Source: Schizochytrium sp. TIO01 (Eukaryota > Sar > Bigyra > Thraustochytrida > Thraustochytriidae). From it: a stretch of 64,000 bases of DNA. This document shows positions 1 to 11,573 of this stretch, piece after piece. The translations under genes and the position numbers were made by a program. Each line of letters opens with the position of its first letter. Position 1 is the stretch's first letter. Under the pieces are notes generated by a model. That model searched no databases and was not told where the DNA came from. It saw nothing but the letters and a program-made list of their open reading frames with translations. The stretch spans positions 4,690,862 through 4,754,861 of the forward strand of contig SMSO01000025.1 of the NCBI GenBank assembly GCA_004764695.1. Reading direction: 5' to 3'.

Positions 1-326
1 CTATTTAGGTACCACGTACCACCTACTGGCTAGGAAGCTTGTTCTCCTTTTGTGATTTCCACTTGATCATTTTAATTTTCGCTTTTGTTAAGGAGCTCTC
101 TTCAAGAAGTTTGTTTCAAGATGACTGAAGAAACTATTAAATACATCATTCTTCGTAAGGAGGATTAACGAAGAAAATTATCAGCATGAAGTAAAACCCA
201 GCATGAACTCTAAATAAATTTACAATCAGAAATACTCAAAAAGCAGAACGCAACTAAACCAAAACATTACATTTCGACAAGAAGAAATAGAAAAAGTTTG
301 AATAAATGTACAAAATGAATATGGGT
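1..326. other. 3' flank of the WW-SAM gene, no gene seen
   Basis: This AT-rich stretch lies downstream of the stop codon of the large minus-strand gene and probably holds its 3' UTR and polyadenylation site. A short inverted repeat (GGTAC-CAC-GTACC) sits near positions 9-21. I see no coding signal. Confidence 0.4.
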
Positions 327-3300
327 CTAATTTTGGTCAAAACTATCAGAGTGGTGGCCTAAAATGTACTCAGCTTCCTGTCGAGCAACAAGAGCCTTTG
401 CTCTGGAGCTAGGGCCCTTTCGTGATTTACGTGGAGAGCTGTGACGACTGGTTGTTGTATGTTCACTGGAAGGGTATGAGTCCATAGAGTAGGCACTATG
501 AGCATCCCAACGATGAGTATCCCTATAATTACGACTGAGCAAGCAATCAGCAGAATCTGTATCGAACTCGTCGAGGGAATCATTTCTTCGTGCAGCCTCA
601 ATTTGCACCTCCTCGTCCGTATCGTACACATCATCCATATCAGAAGTGGTGCCATCAATGATTGCTGCGCGGACCTTGGCAGAGTGTACCAAACTGTCAT
701 CAGCCATAGCCGACCATTTCATAGGTGAACTACGACGCTTCGGGTAAAGCTTGCTTTGCGGGGCTGGTAGTTTGGTTTTGCTGGATAGGTCCACTTCATC
801 AATATCAGAAAATTCTACGCCGCTGTCCCCGTCATCGACTTCCTCTACAACCAATCTTTGGACCTGAGACGAAGCAAAAGAATCCGATGCTGCACGAGAG
901 ACGGATCCATCCTCCTCATCTTCATCGCTCACAACAGAAGCAGCAACCTGTTTTTCATAGTTGCGCTGATGTTGAGCTCCTTTCCTAGAGTAGTCATCTT
1001 CTTCATCTTCGTCATCTTGCATGGACAGAGCGTCATCTTCTCTGCCTCTCCCAAGGTACGATTCCTCATCTTCCTCAACTTCATGGTCATCTTCAAAAGC
1101 AGAGTTCGTTTCTTCTGCACTCATTTCAGACTCCACCAGGTCTTCTTGGTAAACACGGCGCGCGCCACGACTACGGCCCCGAGGAGCTTCCTCAAAGTGT
1201 ACCATATCGGAGCGACTATGCTCAGACTGATCGTCCTCATCTCCTCTCAAACTGTCTTCCTCATCATCATGATCTTCTTCTTCACTGCTCTCGGCGTCCA
1301 TAGACATGGGCTTGAAAAGACCACGTCCTCGAGATATCGGCTTATTTGTAAAGCCAACGATTGACTCAGCATCGCTTTCATCTGATGACTCTTCAATTGA
1401 TGGTTTACGAAGCTTTCGCTGAGCAATCATTCGAGCTCGCGCAGAATTTAACTGTACAGTGGAATTCTCTTCATCTTGATCACTGTCACTGTCATCGTCA
1501 GAGTCTACTTTAACTGTTAATCCAGCATTATCGCCATCAGCAGAGGCCGCGTCACTAAGTTCTTCTTCAGCTAATTGTTGTTCCGCCTCACTTTCTTCTA
1601 AGTCAACCAAATCTTGCGCATGTTCATCGAGCATAGGACGTGATTCCTCTACTGCTTGAACAGGCTTCTCTTCTACGTTAGTCTCAGAAAGAGCATCCTC
1701 GCTGGCCTTTTGCTGTGATACTTGGGGCAAGCTTGGTCCTGTAGGCTTATTTGCAAATCTTAGATTCGCCGGTTTTAAGGCACTCTTTGCGTCTGTAAAG
1801 TAAGTTGGCAACTCGAACTTAAATTTCATCGATGTATCCTTTGGTTCCTTTTCAAGACCTCGAAATCTTTCAGGGAGAACATCCTTTTCCAAATCTTTTT
1901 CCTTTGCTTGAGCGTGGCAATCGATACTGTTCTCCGCTTCAAATGTTTTCTCTTGCAGCTCTGTATCTTTAACATCCTCACTGTCTGAGGTATCCTCAAT
2001 ATTCTCATTGTCTGTGCAAGTATCATCCTCTTCGTCCTCCTGCTCTTCATCACTCCCGCTCATTGGGTATTGAAGAGACGCAGGCAAGAAATACTTCTTG
2101 GTAGGTTCGACCTCGCCCTCCTCTTCCTCATTTGTCTCCTCCTCGTGATGGCGTTGCTTAGTTGCTACACCATTTCTGGTACTGATAACAGCCATAGTTT
2201 CTTCGATCTTGAAAAGGCCCTTTTCAGCAAGTAGAGGCTGATCTGGCTTGGTGGCACTTTCGACTTCGTGATTGCTTGTGGAGCGCGTGTCGACACTTGA
2301 AGAGCCAATGCTACTAATGAAAAGAGCAGAGTCGTTGGATGAGTTGAGAGCTGCCATAATCAATGAGCTACTAGCACTCTCATGTGACGTATCAGGTAAA
2401 GCTTTTGTTGACTCTTGCGTTGTTTCTTAGACTGCTCGTAAAATGCATCTTCATCATCACTCCACTCGCTTTTAACATGGCGAATGCGGCCAGCGCCGAG
2501 CAGGGGGCCTACGTATCCTTTAGAGGGGTCCCTTTTGACGTCACTATCTACAGTGTCTTCTTCGTCGTCGTCGTTCCCTTCTTCTTTCTTTGCTTTAGCG
2601 CGGGAATTCAAGACGGATGCCATTTGCTGCACTTTCGTAAGAGGCCTCTTCGGCTCTTCTGCGGTCTCCTCTCCAGAAGAATATGACAGACGGGTGGTTT
2701 TGGGCCATGGTTTTTGTTCGTCAGAAAAGAACGAGTCCATCGTAGGGGTACGGGATCGCGAAAGAAGCGGTCCTGTGTCAATGCGCGACTGTTCTTCATC
2801 TGAATCTGATTCGCTATCTTCGCCATCCGAAAGGCCGGCACTTCGATAATCAAATAGATCCCCTTCAGAGTCATGGCGTGGTCGCATAAACTCCAGACCG
2901 GCAAGACTATCGTCATCATCATCATCAATGCTTGGGCGGCGCTCCCTGATGCTAGATTTCGAGGTGGATCGCGAGGACTTTGAGCGAAAGCTCGCAATAC
3001 GATCGAACTTTTCGGCCGTGTTTGTGCCTGAGTGAAGAGGTGGTCTACCTGGACTCATGCTTCGTGTTGCACGTTCGCGTCCAAGGCCGAGTTCCTCATG
3101 GCTATTGTCAAGTTGAGCAAGACCGGCAAGAATTTCATCGTCGTCTGTATCCTCATTGAAATCTTCATCCTTAGCAGTATCCTTTTCATCATCCGCCTCA
3201 TCGCTGTTGTACTGTCCAACTTCATTGCTTTCTACGGATTCTAGGTGATCATTTTCGTCGGGGTCATCCGAACTCACAGACAGCGAGTCATCACCATCGC

Positions 3301-6300
3301 TACGACGCTTGGTTTCTTCCTCTTCCACAGACATAGTGACCTGTAATGTAACTCCCTTTTCAACATTTGAGACATTTTCTACATCTGAAACGTCTTCACT
3401 GAGGCGAACAAGAGCTCGACTGCTTCGTCTTGAGACTCGGCTCGTTCCATCCGTCTCAGTGCCACTTCCACCTTCGTCTTCAGAATCTAAAACAATTCGA
3501 GTGAGGCTGATGTCATTGAATTCCGAATATTCATCTTCTTCTGGTACTTCAAAGTCAGGTAATGAATCGCTACTTGCATCAGGCGAACCTTGCACCTTAC
3601 GTTCTTCCTCCTCGATGAAGAATTCAGTTGCCCAAACACGCTTAGCACCTGCATAAGCAGCAACAACATGTAACGGTGTAGGAGGTGTTGAAGGAGATGA
3701 TGGTACTTCCTCTGATTTCAAACTGGGAAGGGATCGAGGGGTTAGAGGAGGAGTAGGTCTCAACCCTTCACGAGCTTTAGAGATCATTTCCTGCGTAGCG
3801 ATTGGCCTCGACGGTCCAGTCTGTGAATTGCTGGGAGGAGGGGCAAGACCAGATTTTGCTGTGGCTAAAGATGCAGCGCTTATTTTCGAAGGAGTTGGAC
3901 GTAAGCCACTCAGAGCACCATCATCCTTGCCGCGAGCGAAAGCAGCGGCAGCCCACGCAGCAACACGGAACTTCCGCAAATTCTCAATGTCTTCTTTGCT
4001 CGTATTTGTGTCATAAAGCATCTTGTGGAAACTTGTTTGCCTCTCCCTGCCGTTCTCTTGCGTATCACTAGTAATGTTCACAACTTCCTCCTTAGGCTCT
4101 TCGAGAGTAAGTGCAGCAGTTTTAGATTGGCATGGTGTTTTAGAGAGCTGTTCTTTGGAAGAAATTTCCGGCTTGATAGTCACATCGTGTGTCGCGACGA
4201 TAGGCAAGTCTCTGGATTTTGTTTGCATATTATCTTCATTTCGCTTCTGCAACTCAGTGAGGCTCCTTTTTATCTTATCAGCATTATATTTTGAGCCATC
4301 ATCATATTCGCTATCATAAAACTCAGAATCGCCCGTTTCAGACATCTCCCCTTCATCACTGTCATAGGCAACAAGTCCATGCCGACTGCTAGAATTATTG
4401 GATCCACTGCCACCTGCCAGCACAGTTTTGAGCTTATTATCACAATCGTTGATAACACTGTCTTCATCTTCGTCCTCTTCCTCTTCCCCACTGTTATAAG
4501 CCAGCCCAGCACTACCATAGCCCCTGTCGGTAGCAAAGAGACTGTCTACTTCGGCACTCGCTAGCGACAGCATACGGGAATGGCGGCGATCTTTGGTGCC
4601 AACACTAGATGCGTCCGTTTGAGAAGCATACCCAGCAAAATTCCTTCGCCAGCGTGTAGACTTGTCGATAACAGCGTTTGGCAGCTCAATGTCCTCATCT
4701 CCTTCACTGGGCATAGAAAGCGATGCCGGATGGAGTGGTGGCATAGGTCCAGCTTGAATATGGCTCAAAGTTGAGGCTTCTCGAGGCGCTTCCGTTGAAA
4801 GCTGATGCACTTCAGCACGAGAGCTGGTAGTATAAATTGAATCCTCTTTATTCTCCTCTTCATCACTGCTTGCTCCATAGTCGTCGAGGGTGCGCCGAAT
4901 AATATCAGCATCGTCAGCGGATGAAAAAGAAAGTCGACTATCGGAGCCATGCGAGTCAGCTCGACCTATACGATGCATGCCTACGCTGGAATGTTTGTCT
5001 TCTTCAGATTCGGAGCCCAACTCCTCCTCTCCATCATCTTCCGAATCTGATGGGAAAGACAAGGACGATCTGTGCTTTGAGGACTCAGTTAGCTCAACAG
5101 CGTCAAGCTTGACATCATCAAGATCTGAGTCTTCATCCTCGTCTTCAGAATCTGACGTTTCTGAAGTGTAAGCATGAAGAGCTTGATCAGCGCCGTCAGA
5201 TTCTTCACCTTCTATGGCATTCCGTGCACTTCGAGAAAATGCTGTAGATTCTATATCGCTACCCTCTGCTTCCACTTCGTTATGATCATTGCTATTAGCT
5301 TCTTCCCCTCTGCTAGATAGGCTTGCATCAGATTCTCCAGAATCGCGTCGAAGCCTCTTTTCTTCATCTTCCTCCCCAAGGCCAGACTCTTCATCAGACT
5401 CTGATCCTGATGAAGATAGGGAGTCCTTGCGATCTTTGACGCTGCTACGATCCTCATCGCTATTGTGCGAATACTTTGCATTTACATTTTCATCTTCGGA
5501 GTCAACGTCTGATTCGTCTGAGGACTCGTTGTTAGCAACTTCCTGGGCATCCCCTGTCAGTATCTTTTGATTGGATTTATTTGCCAATGCAGCTTCATTG
5601 CCTGAGCTAGCTTCTACGTCGTCATTCCCGTCCTCCTCTTCGCTATCTTCTTCATCATTGTTGTCTCTTTTAGATGGCTTGCGAGACTCCTTTGCATGAT
5701 GAGGATGTTCCATATCGCTCTCTTCGTCGCTGTCATCGTTCTCCTCTTCATGCTCAGCATTTCCTTTGATAGCTGATCCATCATCGGCCTCGCCTTCCTC
5801 AGAAGATACAGCACCATCATCCTGCCCTTCACTTTGTTTGACATGTGATTTGTCTTTGCCATTCTTTATGTTATCACTGGACTCGTCATTGCTACCTTCG
5901 GACTCACTCTCTGAGCCTTCCTCTGTCTTTTCAAGGTCCTTGTTAGAAATATTGATAGGTCCGGCAATGTCATTGCTGTTTTCCTGTTCAATCGTGGCAT
6001 TGAATGCAGCTCGACGTTTGGCCCTCATTTGTGCAGGAGTCAATTTTTCATCCTCTTCATCGCTGGAAGAGCCTTCCTCTGAGTCCGCCTCAGATCCAGA
6101 TTCGTTCTCGTCTTCCGCTGACGAGGACAAAACCGATTTATGCTTTTTGTTTTCGTCAGACTGGGAGGCTTCATCTTCTGACTCTTCAACTGTGGAGACC
6201 TTCTCAACATCATTGCCATCTGCGTCCTTTTCTTTGTGAAACGTTTTGTCATGGCGTTCTTCACCCTCGTCGTTGTCACTTCCACTTTCTTCATCTTCGT

Positions 6301-8047
6301 CGTTGCTATTCGTTGATGATGATTTCGCGCTCGCTACGTTTGTAGAGGTGGTGTCTGAAACCTTTTTGATGCCAGGAGATTTGTCCTCTTCCTCTTCCTC
6401 GGCGTCCTCCTCCTCCTCTTCTTCTTCTTCTCCAGAGACCTCGGAAACTTCAGATTCTTCATCAGATCCTTCTTCATCAGAGTCTTCCTCCTCGCTTCCT
6501 GTAACTTCTTCGCCGGATTCCTCTTCAGATTCCTCTTCGTCGTCATCTTCATTTTTGGAGGCAGATTTAGGCTTTGCACGCTGTGCTTCTCCTTCTTCTT
6601 CTTCTTCCTCCTCCTCCTCCTCTGAGCCAGATTCCGATTCGGATTCATCGCTTGCAGAAGGATGCGCAATACGTTTCACAGTTTCATCACGAATATCCGG
6701 AATGTCATCATCTTCGTCAGTAGCAGCTTCACTATCTGTGCGAGAAGTATCAGTGTCTCTTCGTTCTCGAGATGAGGTTTTAAAGTGACGAAAGCTCACC
6801 TGATCACTAATGCGAACCTCGCGAAGCTTCTTGCCACGGCCAGAGCCCCGAATATCCTCCTCATCAATTGGAATCGCCCGCATGAGTCTAATAATATGCA
6901 TAAGTTTAACACGCTCGCCCATCTTAAAGCCCATTTCCTCTAGATGATTGTCAGTCAGAAAAAGCAGTTCTGGAAGTGTGACTTGCTCCTCTTTAAACTT
7001 CTCCGCATGCTGGCTCATATTGATCACTTTAAGGAGGTCCTCAATGTTGTGAACATCGGCCTGTGCCAGCGTATCTACGTTCAACGGACTATCTCGGAGG
7101 CCCTTGAGAGTATCGTGAATGGCAATTTTATCACTGTCCAGTAATTCCACGGAATTAGAATTATCCATTCGGGAAACAGTCTTGACAACATCACCTTTGG
7201 CATGACCTTGTGCAAGCTTAGAAACCGAAGCACCATTAAGAATTACAACACCTGGTCCTTTGGGCCTAGACCAAACCCGGTCGCCAGTGGCTTGATTTAC
7301 AAAATACCGCTCGCCTGAGCTTGTATCAATATTGGAGATCCAGACCTCCGTATTAGAGTTGCTAAGGTCATCCTTTTCCTCCTCGTCGCTCTGCTCGCCA
7401 TCAGAGTTGTCTTTCTCACGTGCAAGTGCCGCCCTTGAGAGACTCTGTCGATTAGTGTTCTTTTCAGCAGCAGATGTACCAACGCTGGATGCTCCCGTTG
7501 CACCTGCGCGAGCATTAATCCGAGACGCAGTGGTAGTTGTTGTTGGCTTTGACGCTGTGGAAGTTGAAGCTGATGTTGAGGATGCCGTAGATGCTGAGGC
7601 TGTAGACTTGGCTGCTGTGTTGGATTTAGCTCCGGCTGTGCTTGTAGTAGATGAGTTCGATGTTCCACGCAGGCCAAATCGTTTGTTGGCAGGCTGTGTT
7701 GTTGAGGTTGCAGATGTTGCTCCGCGTGTTGAGGATGATGTCGAAGAAGATGTGTTTCCGTCTTCACCTGATTTTTTCTTCTTAAACCGCTTGCTGAGAG
7801 ACTTGCCAACTTTCTTTGGTCCCTTTTTCAGGTTGCTGAAGTTACGCTTGAGGTTCCTTTTGAGCACAGCGAGCACTGAGTCCTTTTTCTCATTATGTGT
7901 TGACACAGTGGTTGTGTTGGCTCTCGCAGCGCTCCCTGAAGCTGTGCTTGAGGATGTGGCATTCCGTGTCTTCGTCGATGCGGAAGCTGATGAAGATGAT
8001 GCTGATGTGGAGTTGCCCGCACGGCCCTTCACGCCGAAACCTGGCAT
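327..8047 (-). CDS. Giant acidic protein with WW-like and SAM domains (two exons)
   Basis: I read this as complement(join(327..2350,2413..8047)), 2,552 aa. Two long frames abut near 2,360 in different phases. A 62-nt intron (2351-2412, donor GTCAAC, acceptor GGCAG) joins them in phase, and both halves share the same Ser/Asp/Glu-rich composition. From the ATG at 8047 the order is: a Ser/Thr/Ala-rich start; a Lys/Arg-rich patch (about residues 55-95); a WW-like module (about 233-262, two Trp about 25 apart, the second followed by Arg-Pro); a SAM domain (about 332-392); then some 2,100 residues of mostly disordered acidic sequence with many Ser-Asp/Glu sites that would suit casein kinase 2. WW domains bind proline motifs and SAM domains oligomerise, so a scaffold role is an inference. 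The donor is weak, so two separate genes or a sequencing frameshift remain possible. Confidence 0.72.
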
Positions 8048-8683
8048 GATCTCCTGGCCTTTTGGTGATTAATCCTTTGTAAGGTGCACCTTTGTAGAGC
8101 CGCTCGTATGAATCCGCAAGTTTGTTATTTACGTCTTGTACGTTTCGTTATGTAAACGTGAGTTCCACCAGGACGGGCAAGGAGAAGACGATTGTGAAAG
8201 TTTTCTTTCAAGAAAGTAGTCAAGAATATACAACAAGTCGAGTGTCTTGTGCAGCAAGCTTCGCCCTGAGTTCTTTCAGAATGATTCTACGTAGCTTGCA
8301 CCAGATCACGCGTCTGATTTAGCCGCGGTTTGCCAGGTCTTTGCTTGTGTTTTTGCGTCGGGTTGAGCTCTGTCGGGGTGCAACACAGAAAAGTACAGCA
8401 GCAATTCCCCAATCGCCGATGTCTTGTTTGCGCCGCCAGAGTCCGCAAGTTCGTTGCTGTTTTTGAGTCACCAGCACACGACTGGATCAGGTCGATCTCC
8501 AAGGCCACTCGTGCCTTGAATGCGAGGCCTTGTTCTGCTCCCGATCGGTTTTGGCGCCCCCTCGCGCGCATGCACAAACAACCTTGAAAAGCGCACAATT
8601 GATTCACTATACATAGTAATACTAGGTACACAACAAATAGTCGGAAGATGAAAACTGCGAGTAAAACATTTATTTAACTTCTA

Positions 8684-8793
8684 GGTAGGAGTTCCTACCA
8701 ATTATCAGTAATAGGTGCTAGGCTATAGTAGTAGTAGTACATCCTTCATATTCTAATCAAAACCAACGAAAAACCAAATTCCTAGTTAGGAAT
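8684..8793. repeat. Pair of near-identical-design palindromes 94 bp apart
   Basis: GGTAGGA-GT-TCCTACC at 8684-8699 and ATTCCTA-GT-TAGGAAT at 8778-8793 are perfect inverted repeats with 7-bp arms and the same two-base GT spacer. They could be binding sites for a dimeric regulator or short RNA hairpins. The function is unknown. Confidence 0.4.
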
Positions 8794-9143
8794 ACCTAGC
8801 CCCTCACCCATCGAGGAATGAAAGACATCCACAAGACAGGGTTTATGCCCTACTTCGTTTCACCTATACTCCATTTGCATTCCACACTCTGCAAGTCGTC
8901 TGTCGATTCGGAAATACAGAAATACTGTACTTCTACTACTTTGTGCCACGAGTCGCACGCGGTACACACTCGCTATCTTTCAAGGAATGATAGAACTCCC
9001 TTAGGTTTCATTAGGCCCATCCTGGTCCGCGGCACACACCGCGGCGAGGGCGAGGGTCCCGCAGAACTGACTACAGAGAGCCTTTGTGCGTGAAAACCAG
9101 CAAAGGCCTGAGAGGTACGGGCTCTAGCGACGGGCTCCGGGGC

Positions 9144-9239
9144 ATGGAGGAGTTTTACGAGCATATTATCGATAATCTTGGTCTTGACGAGGCTTATCAG
9201 CTGTGTTTGACGCGGTTGCTGCGGCATATTTTGGGGTGA
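9144..9239 (+). CDS. Possible 31-aa small ORF or exon, strongly helical
   Basis: An ATG in a good context (GGGGCATGG) opens a 31-codon frame starting MEEFYEHIIDNLGLDEAYQL and ending in a Leu/Arg helix before TGA. The same frame stays open upstream to about 9013, so this could be the last exon of a spliced gene. The regular spacing of hydrophobic residues suggests an amphipathic helix. I recognise no family. The length is within what chance allows, hence the low confidence. Confidence 0.22.
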   Translation: MEEFYEHIIDNLGLDEAYQLCLTRLLRHILG

Positions 9240-9246
9240 AAGACTG

Positions 9247-9282
9247 GTGGTACCGTCCGTGGTACAGTGGACTTGGTACCAC
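9247..9282. repeat. Inverted repeat GTGGTACC / GGTACCAC
   Basis: The 8-bp arms at 9247-9254 and 9275-9282 are perfectly complementary. A second pair, ACCGTC/GACGGT, partly overlaps the first arm and lies just outside the second. It could form a hairpin or be a protein site. No role is evident. Confidence 0.4.
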
Positions 9283-11070
9283 AAGAGACGGTCCAATCCA
9301 GTTTTTCTGGTTGAAGTAGTAATTTCCAAGATGGGTGGAAAGGAATGCGTGGTACTACACAGGTATCTGCCTTCCTCTGTGAAAGCGATGTCTTGAGAAG
9401 TTCAAGTTGCTGGTTGGTTTGCTTGGTTCACGTGCATAGCAATGCTGGTGAAGGCTTTGAAGAATGCATCATGTATCCTGACCAGAGAAAAGCAAGCTTT
9501 GTGCTCATTATAATGAGTTGATCGTCGTTCTGAAACTGCCAAGCGCTGTGATGGTCCTGGGGAAAACGGGCAGTTTTCCAGAGATTATGACTCCGTGTGC
9601 ATGGCATGGAAGGTGTGAATGGTTGATCAGATGAGATCTGAATCAGTACGAAGTACTATAAGAATGTGAAGGATATAAAGGATGTGAAGCCGGCTAGTAA
9701 CCAACATTGGAGGCAGAAATGTGGTTGATTTTAAGAACATACCTAGCCTCCAGTATCTACTCTTGTGCGAGGTGTTCGTTGGTTTACCCCACAACAACGA
9801 AAACCTGCGTTTAGCATATCTGTTGATATATATAGATGTCAACTCGGTGTACACCATTGAGTTTTCAGAATGTTGAAAATTCATTTTTTTCCCGCGCTCT
9901 CTAATCGTATTTAGTAATGGTGCATTTCACCGACTTGAAAAAAAAACACACGGCAAATCCAAGCTCTTCGAGCGAGCCCCGAAGCTTGTTTCCTGAAGAT
10001 TGTTTCATGAATTCTCGCGGTGCTATCGAAAGGAATTGTAGCACAGACGGAAAACAGTCGAACGAGAGCGCCAAAAATTGGCCAGGCCTTTTGTTATGCC
10101 TGGGAGAAGCGAGAATCGTCGAGTTGTTGAGGCCTTCAGTAAGGAGGCTACTCAAGTGTCGAAATGTTCTACACTGACGGGTCATGCTATGCGGTCTCTC
10201 TTCAAAATGTCAAGCCGCCTGCAAGCGCCCACTCGAATTTTCTCTCTAAAGCCATACACATGCACTGAGCCTGTTCGACGATGATGATATTTCAACAAAT
10301 CGGAGGTGGCAGTGTAAGCCATGGAAAATTGATAAGCTACCAAGTTAGGGAGGGTGCCATAACATTGGCGAAATGTTACACTGTGTGAACGATATCTATC
10401 TTGGCATCTGAATCAGAGCGATTCGTGCAATACGAGTGTCTAGTATGTATATGTCGCTCTCGCTAATTAGGCATTCCTGTTGATCACTCCATCTATTTGG
10501 GTGTAACTCAAGCAACTGTCTATCATAATATTTACATGTCCAGATTATTATTCAACTATATGCCGGGCGAATATAACTCGTTGAGATCCATGTCCCAAAA
10601 CACAGACATACTACGAATGAGCCATTCACTAATGGTGCAAAGTTGGTCTGAGTTAATTAGTCTTGATATTGCAATTGCATTTGCACTGATTTAACGAGCA
10701 ACCCTCGTTGCCATTATATATTGCAAAGAACAGCAAGATTGTCAGCTGTGCGACTTTGGTGAGGCCCATGATCGTAGGCGAGCATCGTCGAGGCAGTCTC
10801 ACGGAGCGAGAGAGCACGGTCCACCAGTGTTCCAAGCATGCCATGATACTGATCCAACTATTTACATTGAGGGACTTTGCACTGCCCCAGACCGAAGGAT
10901 CCCGCGGCGTATCATTCAGAAGAAGCCTCGCAGGCTGCAGCCTCGACACCCGTTGAGGTCAAAGTATCCTACGCTTTATCGCACGCTGCCAGACGTGCAT
11001 CCTCTCCCTTCGACAGCCAATTGTGCATACGGCCAGCGCTCCGAGCTGTCTACCCCTGATCGACGCATCC

Positions 11071-11154
11071 ATGGAATCCCAGGCCCACCAGCTCAACGGA
11101 TCCCTCAAGATTATCGAGAAATACATGCACGCGCGTTCTCCCTACGCCGCGAAG
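11071..11154 (+). CDS. Possible first exon (28 codons) with good donor
   Basis: An ATG (context ATCCATGG) opens a 28-codon hydrophilic stretch starting MESQAHQLNGSLKIIEKYMH. It runs directly into AAG|GTAGGC, a good donor. A plausible acceptor follows (CCGCCCGCAG, about 11210). Continuing in phase from there gives a hydrophobic Leu-rich segment that ends after about 60 codons. I do not recognise the product, and a second acceptor two bases on gives a different reading, so the gene is unresolved. It lies just before the microsatellite-rich block starts. Confidence 0.2.
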
Positions 11155-11470
11155 GTAGGCGTGTGGGTCTCTGTCTCAATGGTTTCTTGAAGGCACTCTG
11201 GCCGCCCGCAGAGTGGGTTTGCAACGGGGGTTCACCAACATCAACCCGGAGCGTATGCCGTTCCGCTGATAAAGTCTCTGCCAAGATGGACATTTACCCA
11301 GTTGGTCCCATTTGGTTTGCTGCGACTTCTTCTCCTTCTTCTTCGAGTAATCGTTCCTGATGGCCGTCAGGCCTTAGGCGTCTTCTGATCAAGCAGGAAG
11401 GGGCGCTCTCGCTTCTCGAGCAGTGCGAGTCGAAGGATCCGCGACATCGGAATTGTGGAAAGATAATAAA

Positions 11471-11573
11471 AAAACAAATAAACAAACATACAAACAAACA
11501 AATCGAACCCAATGAATGAATAAATGAATGAATAAATGAATGAATAACCAAACAAACAAACAAACAAACAAAC
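11471..11573. repeat. Compound tetranucleotide microsatellite (AAAC / AATG)
   Basis: An imperfect AAAC array, then an AATG/AATA array, then a clean AAAC array. It marks the left end of the microsatellite-rich block. Frames read through it on the minus strand are products of the repeat. Confidence 0.85.

Larger units (their letters stand above)
8048..11470. other. Upstream flank of the WW-SAM gene, gene-poor, scattered coding-like pieces
   Basis: About 3.4 kb with no long reading frame. It should contain the promoter of the WW-SAM gene at its left end. Two pieces look coding-like and are listed separately (9144-9239 and 11071-11154). A minus-strand open frame around 8287-8580 is Arg/Cys-rich and unconvincing. 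Several short palindromes lie at 8.68-9.3 kb. A small spliced gene could hide here, but I could not assemble one. Confidence 0.4.

Noticed and set aside
7332-8072. 246-codon plus-strand frame rich in Val/Ala/Asp
   Set aside because: It is antisense to the low-complexity start of the WW-SAM protein.
10827-11360. 177-codon plus-strand frame
   Set aside because: Its composition is uneven and it has no domain. The overlapping frame at 11071 ends in a better splice donor, so this one is more likely a chance frame.
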